From NCBI GenBank assembly GCA_002426195.1, contig DIOT01000032.1, forward strand, positions 1,344 through 39,529: a stretch of DNA of 38,186 bases, in the 5' to 3' direction. Of this stretch, positions 27,748 to 35,977 are shown in pieces (position 1 is the first letter of the stretch; the number at the start of each line of letters is the position of its first letter). The DNA comes from Bacteroidales bacterium UBA5507. Its GTDB lineage: Bacteria; Bacteroidota; Bacteroidia; Bacteroidales; Lentimicrobiaceae. A program made the position numbers and the translations under genes. Under the pieces are notes generated by a model that did not search any database, was not told the DNA's origin, and was given only the letters and a program-made list of their open reading frames with translations.

Positions 27748-27775
27748 AAAGACCTGTATTTTCATACAAGTCTTT
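27748..27775 (-). terminator. Intrinsic terminator for tRNA-Ala (possibly shared with tatA)
   Basis: On the - strand, directly after the tRNA, an 11-bp stem (AAAGACTTGTA pairing with TACAGGTCTTT, one G-U pair) encloses a 6-nt loop and runs into a T-rich tract (TTTTTTATTTTT). On the + strand the same stem carries a C-A mismatch and a short T run, so it is a weaker stop for tatA. Confidence 0.75.
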
Positions 27776-27776
27776 G

Positions 27777-27850
27777 TGGAGCGTAGGGGAGTCGAACCCC
27801 TGACCTTTAGACTGCCAGTCTAACGCTCTAGCCAACTGAGCTAACGCCCC
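27777..27850 (-). tRNA. tRNA-Ala (anticodon GGC)
   Basis: The - strand folds into a full cloverleaf: acceptor GGGGCGT with ACGCTCC (one G-U pair), D stem GCTC/GAGC, anticodon stem TTAGA/TCTAA with loop CTGGCAG, and T stem AGGGG/CCCCT with loop TTCGACT. The anticodon GGC reads alanine codons GCC and GCU. The CCA end is not encoded and must be added enzymatically. Confidence 0.96.
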
Positions 27851-27869
27851 TTATGGTCATTCAGGGATG

Positions 27870-27877
27870 CAAAAATA
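27870..27877 (-). promoter_or_regulatory. -7 promoter element of the tRNA-Ala gene
   Basis: Read on the - strand this is TATTTTTG (TAnnTTTG), placing the transcript start near 27863, about 13 nt before the mature tRNA 5' end. No -33 match is evident. Confidence 0.45.
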
Positions 27878-27948
27878 GAAAAATTTATCAATTTTCTTAC
27901 TTTTATCTCTAAAACTTTGGATATTTGCAGCCGTTTTTGAAAAAATAA

Positions 27949-28518
27949 ATGGATAGTCTTCGTCTCTTCGCAGCCATTCATATTGTGCCTGATGATACTT
28001 TCACAATGACCTTTCAGGGTCTCAGGCAGACTTTAGATTATAATATCATTAAGTGGGTTGACTTGCATAATATGCATATCACTCTGAGATTTTTTGGGGA
28101 ATCTAGCCCTGAAGAGGTTCCGGTTATTACAGAAGCACTGAAAAAGTCAGTAAGTAACATCAAACCTTTTAATCTTACTCTCGAAAACACCGGAGTATTT
28201 GGTAGCAGATATGATCCAAGGGTAGTCTGGTTTGGTATCAGGGAAAATCCGGTACTGTTGGAATTGCACAATAACATTAGCAAAGCCCTGGAAGAAGTTG
28301 AATACTTCGGCGACAGGCAAAACTTCGTTCCACATATTACTGTTGGCAGGATTAAAGAAATCAGGGACAAACAATTCTTTCAGCAGATAATAGATCGCTT
28401 TAGCAATGTAAAGCTATTAACTCAAAAAGTTGACTCATTTACACTTTACAATAGTGAGTTGAAGAAAGAAGGCCCCATATACACCGGTATTGAGACCTTC
28501 AACTTTAATCAGGAATAG
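27949..28518 (+). CDS. thpR: RNA 2',3'-cyclic phosphodiesterase (2H family)
   Basis: ThpR (formerly LigT) opens 2',3'-cyclic phosphates on RNA ends. The 189-residue protein has the two H-x-T/S-x motifs that define the 2H phosphoesterases: HITL at 43-46 and HITV at 129-132. It also has the family start LRLFAAI and the conserved LTLENTGVFGSRYDPRVVW region. Length is typical. It lies next to the tRNA-Ala gene but on the opposite strand; its end is 7 bp from the convergent DUF6249 gene. Confidence 0.92.
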   Translation: MDSLRLFAAIHIVPDDTFTMTFQGLRQTLDYNIIKWVDLHNMHITLRFFGESSPEEVPVITEALKKSVSNIKPFNLTLENTGVFGSRYDPRVVWFGIRENPVLLELHNNISKALEEVEYFGDRQNFVPHITVGRIKEIRDKQFFQQIIDRFSNVKLLTQKVDSFTLYNSELKKEGPIYTGIETFNFNQE

Positions 28519-28525
28519 AAAAATC

Positions 28526-28885
28526 TTAATTCTCGCGAATAATTTGATCTTCAGGAGCCTTATTGTGATTCTTTAACATACTCCTCTCCAAAAGATAGTC
28601 AATTATCAGAGCTACACCTCCAAACAAAGCAACAAAGGAGAAGTAGGCCGCTTCTTCTTCCATTGTGCCAGCTTTTACAACGAAATTGGCAATCAGAATG
28701 CCCAGACCAATACCGGTAAGCAATAAACCATACTTCAATGTAGAAAAGCCTGTAGTAGGTTTTTCAAAACTCCGGGGATCAAGGCCCCGCTCAAGCAATG
28801 CCATCCTTTCTTTCCTCCTTATGGATAGATACACTATCCCATAAATCATAGCAAATATCGCTACAGGTACAATTATTTCTCCCAT
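28526..28885 (-). CDS. Small DUF6249-like membrane protein
   Basis: The 119-residue protein has an N-terminal membrane helix (VPVAIFAMIYGIVYLSI), a cytoplasmic loop with RKERMALLERGLDP, and two further helices (about 50-69 and 80-98), ending in a charged tail. This matches the small DUF6249 family, which in Bacteroidota often lies beside ECF sigma factor genes, as here, where the sigma gene is divergent. The function is unknown; a link to the sigma system is inferred from position only. Confidence 0.75.
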   Translation of the reverse strand: MGEIIVPVAIFAMIYGIVYLSIRRKERMALLERGLDPRSFEKPTTGFSTLKYGLLLTGIGLGILIANFVVKAGTMEEEAAYFSFVALFGGVALIIDYLLERSMLKNHNKAPEDQIIREN

Positions 28886-28922
28886 GATATTGATTTTTAT
28901 TCTTTTGACGCTTTAAAAGATA

Positions 28923-28954
28923 TTGGGTTACAAGAATCAATTAATTTATCTTTG
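28923..28954 (+). promoter_or_regulatory. Bacteroidota-type promoter upstream of the ECF sigma gene
   Basis: TTG at 28923-28925 and TATCTTTG at 28947-28954 are separated by 21 nt, close to the TTTG-N19-TAnnTTTG consensus. Transcription from here would leave an untranslated leader of about 125 nt before ATG 29085, long enough to carry regulation. I see no riboswitch fold in it. Confidence 0.45.
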
Positions 28955-29084
28955 TCAATAAAGAAATTTTCCAGCTGGCTTTAGAAGAGTAAATTTTTCC
29001 TTATACGCAGATACATTGGGCCTTTAGGTGTTAGTATTTAATGTAATTGTAACCTGAAACCAAAACTTTCGTCTAAACAACATC

Positions 29085-29660
29085 ATGATGATAAGTGACG
29101 ATCTAACTATAATCAACCAGGTACTTAGTGGAAATACAGGAGTATTCAGCAACCTTGTCGAAAAATACAAGGATATGGTATTTTCTCTGATTATAAAGAT
29201 TGTTCACAATAGAGAAGAAGCTGAAGAAGTAGCTCAGGATACTTTTCTAAAAGCTTATCATCATTTAGGTAACTTTAAAAATGAATCTAAATTTTCAACA
29301 TGGCTGTTCCGCATTGCTTATAATACAGCAATCTCCAGAACAAGAAAAAAGTCTCTGATAACATCGGTTATCGATGACCACGTTGTTGAAAACTATAGTG
29401 TTGATTCATTACGGGAAAATATAGAGAACTCTGATGATTTAGAAGATAAAATCATGATGATGAAGATGATCATTGCTGATTTACCTCAGGATGATCAGTT
29501 ATTAATGAATCTATTTTACTTTAATAAGCAAAGTGTTGAAGAAATCGGACTAATTACAAGTTTAACTGAGTCAAATGTGAAAGTCAAGCTTCACAGAATT
29601 AGAAAAAGGATTTATACAATTATGCAGGAACGTATGGGCGTCAGAGAGATTAAAGATTAA
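29085..29660 (+). CDS. ECF-type RNA polymerase sigma-70 factor
   Basis: The 191-residue protein has sigma region 2 (about 20-90, with FSNLVEKYKDMVF, EEAEEVAQDTFLKAYHHL and FSTWLFRIAYNTA) and sigma region 4 (about 130-185, with SVEEIGLITSLTESNVKVKLHRIRKRI). Regions 1 and 3 are absent, which defines an extracytoplasmic-function sigma factor. It redirects RNA polymerase to a small set of stress or envelope genes. The next gene, 13 bp downstream, encodes a membrane protein that may act as its anti-sigma factor. The start is taken at the first of two adjacent ATG codons. Confidence 0.93.
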   Translation: MMISDDLTIINQVLSGNTGVFSNLVEKYKDMVFSLIIKIVHNREEAEEVAQDTFLKAYHHLGNFKNESKFSTWLFRIAYNTAISRTRKKSLITSVIDDHVVENYSVDSLRENIENSDDLEDKIMMMKMIIADLPQDDQLLMNLFYFNKQSVEEIGLITSLTESNVKVKLHRIRKRIYTIMQERMGVREIKD

Positions 29661-29673
29661 AATGTATTAGGAT

Positions 29674-30117
29674 ATGGATAGACAAGATATAGATTTACTG
29701 AACGATTCCTTCTTAAATGAGGTATTCAGCAAAATTCCACAGGAAAGTACATCCGGCAATTTTACCATGCAGGTTATGAATCAGATATATGCACGCGTTG
29801 AGCCTGAAATTGAACCTGCAGTTTTCAGAAAACAAATGCTTTGGGCATATATTTCGCTTACCGCGGGTATATTGATAATAGGGTTACTGATTTTTGCTAT
29901 ATGGCCATTCATCGACATCCCTTTCAAACTAGATTCCTCCTTTATACTTTCAATAGTGAATTACACCATCGAACTAGCTGAAGGCATTTCACGCCTGGGA
30001 GAAATAATTAAAGCTTCATCAGTTCAGATTGCAGTCTTCTTTTCCGTTCTTTTCTTGTTACTCATTGAACGATTAATCCGTAAGGATGTTACTAAAACCA
30101 GTTCATACATGTTTTAA
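29674..30117 (+). CDS. Membrane protein, candidate anti-sigma factor
   Basis: I do not recognise a named family. The 147-residue protein has a soluble N terminus of about 50 residues and two membrane helices (about 52-75 and 115-135). It follows the ECF sigma gene by 13 bp, the usual position and topology of a membrane anti-sigma factor that binds the sigma with its N terminus. It contains no cysteine or histidine at all, so it cannot be a zinc-type (ZAS) anti-sigma. The assignment rests on gene context and topology only. Confidence 0.5.
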   Translation: MDRQDIDLLNDSFLNEVFSKIPQESTSGNFTMQVMNQIYARVEPEIEPAVFRKQMLWAYISLTAGILIIGLLIFAIWPFIDIPFKLDSSFILSIVNYTIELAEGISRLGEIIKASSVQIAVFFSVLFLLLIERLIRKDVTKTSSYMF

Positions 30118-30119
30118 TA

Positions 30120-30995
30120 ATGCTCTTACCTGCAATTAAGGAATATCTTACTAATTGGTTATTACAATACAATAATGACTGCAGTTTCATTGATGCCCGC
30201 TATGTTACAGGAGGATCCATTAATGAAGCCTACAGAATATCAACTACCTGTGGTGTATACTTCCTGAAGTATAATAGTGCTTCAAAATATCCACAGATGT
30301 TTGAAAAAGAGAAAATATCTCTGGAGTTATTAGAAAAGACCAAAACAGTAATAGTCCCAAAAGTATTCATAGCTGGGTCATTTGGCAACTGCAGTTTCTT
30401 ATTATTGAAATATGAAGAAGCGGGTAAAACTGTTAACGATTATTGGACCATATTTGCTAAACAATTAAGTGCATTGCACAAACAGACTTCCGAATATTAT
30501 GGTCTTGATTTTGACAATTACATCGGCTCATTACCACAAATAAATACCTTAAAAAAAGAATACAACGACTTCTTTATTGAATGTCGGTTAATTCCTTTAA
30601 TCAGAAAAGCAGTTGATGCAAGCCTACTTGAAAAATCTGATATAAAACATTTTGAGAACCTGTTTAATCGATTACGGGAAATAATACCACACGAAAAGCC
30701 TTCACTATTGCATGGAGACTTGTGGTCGGGTAATCTGATTACCAATAATGCAGGACTTCCAACAGTAATAGATCCGGCTATTTATTATGGACATAGGGAA
30801 GCTGATATTGCAATGACAAGATTATTCGGAGGATTCCCTAACGAATTCTTCTATGCATATAATAATGAAAATCCCTTACAAAAGGGATGGGATGAAAGAA
30901 TTCCCGTTCATCAATTGTACCCATTACTCGTTCACGTAAACCTTTTCGGATTAAGTTACAGATCACAGGTTCGTGAAATAATTAAAAAATTCTGA
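30120..30995 (+). CDS. Fructosamine kinase family protein
   Basis: The protein belongs to the fructosamine-3-kinase/ketosamine kinase family, which phosphorylates sugar adducts on protein amines so that they detach (protein deglycation). In 291 residues it shows the nucleotide-binding GGSINEAYRI (31-40) with Lys50 downstream, the catalytic loop HGDLWSGN (198-205), the metal-binding Asp218 (VIDPAIYYGHREADIAMT) and the FGGFP segment typical of bacterial members. It starts 2 bp after the candidate anti-sigma gene, suggesting one transcript with the sigma factor. It ends 5 bp from the convergent LutB-like gene. Confidence 0.9.
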   Translation: MLLPAIKEYLTNWLLQYNNDCSFIDARYVTGGSINEAYRISTTCGVYFLKYNSASKYPQMFEKEKISLELLEKTKTVIVPKVFIAGSFGNCSFLLLKYEEAGKTVNDYWTIFAKQLSALHKQTSEYYGLDFDNYIGSLPQINTLKKEYNDFFIECRLIPLIRKAVDASLLEKSDIKHFENLFNRLREIIPHEKPSLLHGDLWSGNLITNNAGLPTVIDPAIYYGHREADIAMTRLFGGFPNEFFYAYNNENPLQKGWDERIPVHQLYPLLVHVNLFGLSYRSQVREIIKKF

Positions 30996-31000
30996 TATTA

Positions 31001-32377
31001 TTAGATTGACTTACCTTCCCTACGCTCTTCCCACAACTGTTTGAAATTAAAATCAGAAAGGGTAATCTGCGAGCCTAAAAGCCTGCCACCATTCAACCTC
31101 CTGATAAGGTAATTCTTCCAATTAGGTTTAGCGTCCATCCATTTACGGCTTTTTAAAAAACGATGCCAACCTTCCATAGTAAACCTTTGAAGAATACTTT
31201 GATTTCCCAGAGACATATAATCATTCCTATTGTAGAGTAATTGTTGACTAAGGTTAATTGAAACCGGACAAACATCATTATAGCCGGCACTTGCAGGACT
31301 TGAATAACTCAAATGAATAAACTCTTCAGGTTCATTCATCCACGGTGTAATTACAGAACCAATAGGACCGGTATATGTTGTACCATATCCCTGACCATCA
31401 ATGATACGAAAAACAGGACAAGCATTGTGACAAGCACCGCAATCAATACAGCTTAAGGCTCTTCGCTGAAGTTTCTTCTCAAGTACTCCACTTCTGCCAT
31501 TATCAATGAGTATAACATATAATTCACCCGGTCCGTCAACTTCAGAATCTCTGGAAGGACCATTAATCAGCGAATTATAGGCATTCATTCTTTCGCCTGT
31601 ACTGTAAGTAGCATACAACGGAAGCAAGGTATCCAGATTAACTATTGATGGAATTATTTTATCGATACCTGCCAGAACAATATGTATATCAGGAATAACG
31701 CTATTAAGAACAGCATCACCACTATTTTCTGAAATACAAACCGAGCCTGTATCAGCAATTAAATAATTAGCTCCTGTCACAGAAGCTACACTCGACTTGA
31801 ATTCAAACTTGAATTTCTTTCTAAGATATTCAATAACATCAATTGCCGTATGCTTTGAAGATATATGATCTTCGTTCTTCAGGGCTTCCTTAATATCACT
31901 TAACCTTTTAGAAATAAGGACTGAAGATGGATGACGTGGATCTTCATTAAAATGGGTTAGAATATACTCGCCGATATTTACATCTGAGCATGCTATTCCT
32001 TCTTCATTAAATGCATCTGATAAACCAATTTCATCAGCTAAAAGTGAAAACGATCTGGTGACTTTAGATATTCTTTTGCTTTTCAAAACATTAATAATAA
32101 GAGTAGTGGCTTCCTCCGCATCCTGTGCCCACAGAACCTTACCACCATTACTTACCATGTTCGCTTCAAACTCAATCAGGTACTTTTCAAGGCCATTGAT
32201 TCCTTTAGCCCTGATACTCCCTGCCCTTTTTCTTGCAAGTTCAACATTGGAATAATGCATTAAAGCCTGATGGACAGAGGAATCGTATCTGGAGACATTA
32301 TCATCAAAAATCTGTCGGCGATAAGTGTCCTTTGCATTCTCAGCTATTAGCTTTTTGAAAATCTTTTCTGCTTCCAC
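31001..32377 (-). CDS. LutB-like lactate-utilization iron-sulfur protein with an incomplete second cluster
   Basis: The 458-residue protein has an N-terminal LUD domain (about 60-300, with LIADTGSVCISEN and DGPGELYVILIDNGRS) followed by a ferredoxin-like part, the layout of LutB/YkgF. LutB works with LutA and LutC to oxidise L-lactate to pyruvate. The first [4Fe-4S] motif is complete (Cys310, Cys313, Cys316, Cys320). In the second, only Cys370 remains; the positions expected for the other three hold Ser360, Ser363 and Tyr366. lutA and lutC are not adjacent; rpiB lies 4 bp upstream on the same strand. The protein may thus have a changed or reduced electron-transfer role. Confidence 0.85.
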   Translation of the reverse strand: MEAEKIFKKLIAENAKDTYRRQIFDDNVSRYDSSVHQALMHYSNVELARKRAGSIRAKGINGLEKYLIEFEANMVSNGGKVLWAQDAEEATTLIINVLKSKRISKVTRSFSLLADEIGLSDAFNEEGIACSDVNIGEYILTHFNEDPRHPSSVLISKRLSDIKEALKNEDHISSKHTAIDVIEYLRKKFKFEFKSSVASVTGANYLIADTGSVCISENSGDAVLNSVIPDIHIVLAGIDKIIPSIVNLDTLLPLYATYSTGERMNAYNSLINGPSRDSEVDGPGELYVILIDNGRSGVLEKKLQRRALSCIDCGACHNACPVFRIIDGQGYGTTYTGPIGSVITPWMNEPEEFIHLSYSSPASAGYNDVCPVSINLSQQLLYNRNDYMSLGNQSILQRFTMEGWHRFLKSRKWMDAKPNWKNYLIRRLNGGRLLGSQITLSDFNFKQLWEERREGKSI

Positions 32378-32381
32378 AATA

Positions 32382-32834
32382 TCATATTAAGCACTGTGAA
32401 ACTTTGTCAACTCTTCTTTGGTGTCTTCCCCCTTCAAAATCAGTATTAAGGAACAATTCTGCAGCTTTCCATGCTTCTTCAAACTCTATGAACCTGCCAG
32501 GTAAAGATAAAACATTAGCGTCATTATGTTGTCTGGTTAATTTGGCCTGTTCACTATTCCAGCACAATGCACCCCTGACTTCAGGATACTTGTTTACAAC
32601 CATATTTACTCCATTGCCACTCCCACATATTACAATACCCTTTTCAAATTCACTTTTATTAACAGAGTAACCAAGCTTATGGGCAAAATCAGGATAATCA
32701 GTACTATCCTCCGAATATGTACCAAAGTCATGGACTTTATAATCAGCTTGTAAAAGCCTTTTCTTTAAAAATTCCTTCAAAGGATAACCTGCATGATCAG
32801 ATGCCAGTGCCAGAACCTTCTCTTTATTCCACAT
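32382..32834 (-). CDS. rpiB: Ribose-5-phosphate isomerase B
   Basis: RpiB interconverts ribose-5-phosphate and ribulose-5-phosphate in the pentose phosphate pathway. The 150-residue protein has the SDHAG substrate motif (12-16), DSTDYPDFA (43-51), the catalytic Cys70 in ICGSGNG and the later NDANVLSLPGR (104-114). All are typical of active RpiB/LacA-type enzymes, and the length is standard. It is the first gene of a probable two-gene unit with the LutB-like gene. Its start codon overlaps by one base a TGTTGATAA motif that is near the DnaA-box consensus. Confidence 0.94.
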   Translation of the reverse strand: MWNKEKVLALASDHAGYPLKEFLKKRLLQADYKVHDFGTYSEDSTDYPDFAHKLGYSVNKSEFEKGIVICGSGNGVNMVVNKYPEVRGALCWNSEQAKLTRQHNDANVLSLPGRFIEFEEAWKAAELFLNTDFEGGRHQRRVDKVSQCLI

Positions 32835-33344
32835 GTTGATAAAATTTAATTTTCAAAATTAACCAATTAATAAGCTGAAACATCAAAAGCTTACTAACTA
32901 AACAGTTAAAGATTGAATAGAATTGGCTCATTTTTTGTTATACTGCTATATGTCAGCCACATAGGAGTTATCAACTTAAAATTGTTGAAACCTGTGAAAA
33001 GCTGTTGAGAAAATGTGCACAAATAAAGAGTTTTGTTGATACTTTTCAACCCTATTTGAATTTTACGAAAGTTAGTCACTAGTTATCAAATGTTATCAAC
33101 ACCAAAATTTAATTACTTAGGCTCATTTAGATAAAAAATGTCTGGTAAAAACTTTTATACACCAATTGTTAATAATTTTGCAACACATTGAATAATAAAG
33201 TCAAACCGTAAAATCAGTTGTTGGTAACTGTTTGATAAACTGGTAACAACTAGAAATCCAAATAAATTTCACAATTTTTACAAACAGAGTTAACAGTTCT
33301 ATTATTACCAACATCTTTTTTTAAAATAAATAATAACAATAATA
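32834..33344. other. AT-rich non-coding gap with DnaA-box-like motifs (candidate origin region)
   Basis: This gap of about 510 bp between divergent rpiB and nadA has no credible gene. It holds TGTTGATAA (32834-32842), TTATCAACT (32968-32976), TGTTGATAC (33034-33042), TTATCAAAT (33083-33091) and TTATCAACA (33093-33101). These differ by one to three bases from the DnaA box TTATCCACA. Further TGTTGA motifs stand at 32983 and 33003, and TGTGCACA is at 33014-33021. A very AT-rich run near 33308-33344 could be an unwinding element. An origin is possible but unproven; the motifs may also be chance in AT-rich DNA. Confidence 0.35.
32854..32861 (-). promoter_or_regulatory. Possible -7 promoter element of rpiB
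   Basis: On the - strand this reads TAATTTTG (TAnnTTTG), with a TTTG 22 nt further upstream, slightly beyond the ideal spacing. The predicted start is near 32847, giving a leader of about 13 nt before the rpiB ATG. Confidence 0.4.
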
Positions 33345-34325
33345 ATGGAAACCCAGATCAAACAACCACTTTCAAAAAAAACGAACTTAGAACTAATTGC
33401 ACTCATTAACGAACTAAGGGTTAAAAAAAATGCCGTTATTCTGGCTCATTATTATCAGGTACCTGAAATTCAGGAGCTGGCCGATTTCGTTGGCGACAGT
33501 CTTCAACTATCACAGCAAGCAGCGGATACAAATGCCGATATTATTGTCTTTGCCGGCGTTCATTTTATGGCCGAAACGGCAAAAATTCTAAGTCCCGGCA
33601 AAAAAGTTCTTATCCCTGATATGAATGCAGGATGTTCACTGGCCGACAGTTGCCCTCCTGAGTCATTTAAACCGTTTATAGAGGCGCATCCTGACCATAA
33701 GGTGGTTTCTTATATCAATTGCTCAGCTGCTGTTAAAACCATGTCAGACGTAATCTGTACCTCAAGCAATGCGAAAATAGTTGTCGACTCATTTCCAATT
33801 GATCAGCCTTTAATTTTTGCACCTGATAGAAATCTGGGAGCATATATAAACAGTGTCACAGGCAGAAATATGCTTTTATGGGACGGCGCATGCCATGTTC
33901 ATAATCAACTTACCGATGAAAGAACAATTCGTCTTAAAGTTGAAAATCCCGATGCAAAATTGATTGCTCATCCTGAATGCAGAGGTCCGGTATTAGCTAT
34001 GGCCGATTTTATTGGATCTACAGCTGCATTGCTCGAGTTTACAAAAAGGGATAATTCACAGAAGTACATTGTTGCAACTGAAGGCGGTATTATTCATCAG
34101 ATGAAAAAAGCCAACCCAAACAAAGAATTTCTTATTGTTCCTTCTGACGAAACATGTAACTGCAACGATTGTCCTTACATGAAACTCAACACCCTTGAGA
34201 AAATATATCTGTGCCTGAAGAACGAACAGCCTGAGTTACTGCTTGATGATGAGACTATTGAAAAAGCCAGAAAGCCTATTATTAAGATGCTTGAATTATC
34301 AAAAAAATCAGGTCTCGTTAAATAG
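33345..34325 (+). CDS. nadA: Quinolinate synthase
   Basis: NadA condenses iminoaspartate with dihydroxyacetone phosphate to quinolinate, the first ring compound of NAD synthesis, using an oxygen-sensitive [4Fe-4S] cluster. The 326-residue protein shows AHYYQVPEIQELADFVGDS at 34-52. The three expected cluster cysteines are Cys97 (MNAGCSLAD), Cys183 (GACHVH) and Cys276 (within CNCNDCPYM), with substrate-site segments HPECRG and ATEGGIIH. Nothing is missing and the length is normal. nadB and nadC are not nearby, so it is probably transcribed alone. Confidence 0.96.
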   Translation: METQIKQPLSKKTNLELIALINELRVKKNAVILAHYYQVPEIQELADFVGDSLQLSQQAADTNADIIVFAGVHFMAETAKILSPGKKVLIPDMNAGCSLADSCPPESFKPFIEAHPDHKVVSYINCSAAVKTMSDVICTSSNAKIVVDSFPIDQPLIFAPDRNLGAYINSVTGRNMLLWDGACHVHNQLTDERTIRLKVENPDAKLIAHPECRGPVLAMADFIGSTAALLEFTKRDNSQKYIVATEGGIIHQMKKANPNKEFLIVPSDETCNCNDCPYMKLNTLEKIYLCLKNEQPELLLDDETIEKARKPIIKMLELSKKSGLVK

Positions 34326-34391
34326 CTCCGGAAAAATAAAGGAGATGGCAGTCCATTGTACTACAAAAGTGTTTTTTAGATAAGGAATGAC

Positions 34392-34399
34392 TACCTTTG
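34392..34399 (+). promoter_or_regulatory. Possible -7 element of the MORN-repeat gene
   Basis: TACCTTTG matches TAnnTTTG and lies 15 bp before the ATG at 34414, so the leader would be only about 8 nt. No -33 TTTG is visible at the correct spacing. Confidence 0.4.
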
Positions 34400-34413
34400 A
34401 TTGATACTTTGAA

Positions 34414-35961
34414 ATGAAAAGCCGCCTGCTCATGTTGCGAATTAATCTTGTAATTGTTGCCATCTTACTGTCATTGATAGCATTTGCCCAGGATAATGAG
34501 ATTAATCCGAATGGTCATAATGTTTTCTATCATCCTAATGGAAAAGTATCGAGCGAAGGGATGATGAGAGAGGGTAAGCCCGATGGATACTGGAAAACCT
34601 ACAATGAAAAAGGAATACTCATTGCCGAAGGTAACAGGGTAAATTATCTCCTTGATAGTATATGGAATTTTTATAATGATTCTGCCAAACTGGTATTACA
34701 GGTTAATTATAGAGAAGGCCTTAAAAATGGTATTCGTCGCACATTCAGAACAGATGAGGTATTGGAGGAAAACTTTATTGATGATGTAAAGCACGGTCTT
34801 TCTATTACTTATTATTCTGATGGAAGTATCAAACGCACAGTAAACTTCATAAATGGATTTGAGGATGGTACTGCAAGAGAGTTTTCACCCGATGGAACTG
34901 TAATCGCCCTGGTTGAATACAGAAGAGGATTTGTGATTGACCGCGAAAATATAAACAGAGTCGACCGAAGTGGTCTCAAGCAAGGGAGATGGAAGTTCTT
35001 TTATGATAACGGGAAAGTAAAAACAGAAGGCATTTACCGCGACGATAAGCGGAATGGATATTTTAAGGATTATGACGAGAAAGGAATGCTCGTTGATATT
35101 GCAAAATATGTTAATGATGTGCGGCAGGAAGAAACTCCCGAACTCGTAAAACTTGATGTTAAAACTGATTACTATCCGGATGGGAAACCTAAAACAGTAG
35201 CCAGTTATCTTGGTGATATTCCACAAGGCGTTAGAAGAGAGTATGATAATGCAGGACGTGTTGTTGCCTCATTTACATTTGATAAAGGAAAGCTTATCGC
35301 TGAAGGTATAATCGACGATGAGGGAGTTAAAGATGGTCAGTGGAAAGAATATTATGCCGATGGACAACTGAGATCAGAAGGACTCTATAGCCTTGGCAAC
35401 AGAGTAGGCAGATGGCGCTTCTATCACCCTGACGGAAGTCTTGAGCAAGAAGGAAATTACAACAATCAGGGAAACCCCGAAGGTCCATGGAAATGGTACT
35501 ATGCAAATGGAAACGTTCACCGTGAAGAGTCTTTCAGAAACGGACTTTCTGACGGCCCATATACAGAATTCAATGAAAGTGGCACTGTATTAGTTCAGGG
35601 AGAATATGTTGATGGATTAGAGGAAGGTTTCTGGAAATATGAATACGGAGATACGCGTCAGGAAGGTTCTTATAGTGCCGGAAAGCGTAATGGTCTCTGG
35701 CAATATTTTTATGATAACGGCCAATTAAGTTTCGAGGGCTCATATATTGACGACAATCCCAATGGTCGTCATACCTGGTATTTCCCCGACGGAAAGAAAC
35801 GAGATCAGGGCGAATACCTCATGGGCTTAAGAACCGGCGACTGGATCCAATACAATCAGGATGGTCAGGTTTTCCTTGTAATTGCCTATGAGAATGGTAT
35901 TGAACGGAGGTATGACGGAATACGGATCAAACCTGATTTTGAGGAAACCGAAGAACCATAA
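34414..35961 (+). CDS. Exported MORN-repeat protein (YwqK-like)
   Basis: The 515-residue protein has a signal peptide (to about residue 25, ending AFAQ) followed by about a dozen or more copies of a 20-24-residue repeat of the form G-x-W-K-x-Y-x-x-x-G-x-x-x-x-E-G-x-Y. Examples are DGYWKTYNEKG, QGRWKFFYDNGKVKTEGIY and GLWQYFYDNGQLSFEGSY. These are MORN-type (MORN_2) repeats, as in proteins annotated as YwqK-family antitoxins. No partner toxin gene lies beside it, so that label is not supported here; a surface or periplasmic scaffold is more likely. The molecular role is unknown. Confidence 0.82.
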   Translation: MKSRLLMLRINLVIVAILLSLIAFAQDNEINPNGHNVFYHPNGKVSSEGMMREGKPDGYWKTYNEKGILIAEGNRVNYLLDSIWNFYNDSAKLVLQVNYREGLKNGIRRTFRTDEVLEENFIDDVKHGLSITYYSDGSIKRTVNFINGFEDGTAREFSPDGTVIALVEYRRGFVIDRENINRVDRSGLKQGRWKFFYDNGKVKTEGIYRDDKRNGYFKDYDEKGMLVDIAKYVNDVRQEETPELVKLDVKTDYYPDGKPKTVASYLGDIPQGVRREYDNAGRVVASFTFDKGKLIAEGIIDDEGVKDGQWKEYYADGQLRSEGLYSLGNRVGRWRFYHPDGSLEQEGNYNNQGNPEGPWKWYYANGNVHREESFRNGLSDGPYTEFNESGTVLVQGEYVDGLEEGFWKYEYGDTRQEGSYSAGKRNGLWQYFYDNGQLSFEGSYIDDNPNGRHTWYFPDGKKRDQGEYLMGLRTGDWIQYNQDGQVFLVIAYENGIERRYDGIRIKPDFEETEEP

Positions 35962-35977
35962 ACCGGTTCAGGCACTA

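Noticed and set aside
34414..35961. Toxin-antitoxin module suggested by the YwqK-type repeats
   Set aside because: No toxin-like gene lies on either side, and the protein is an exported MORN-repeat protein, so a toxin-antitoxin role is not supported.
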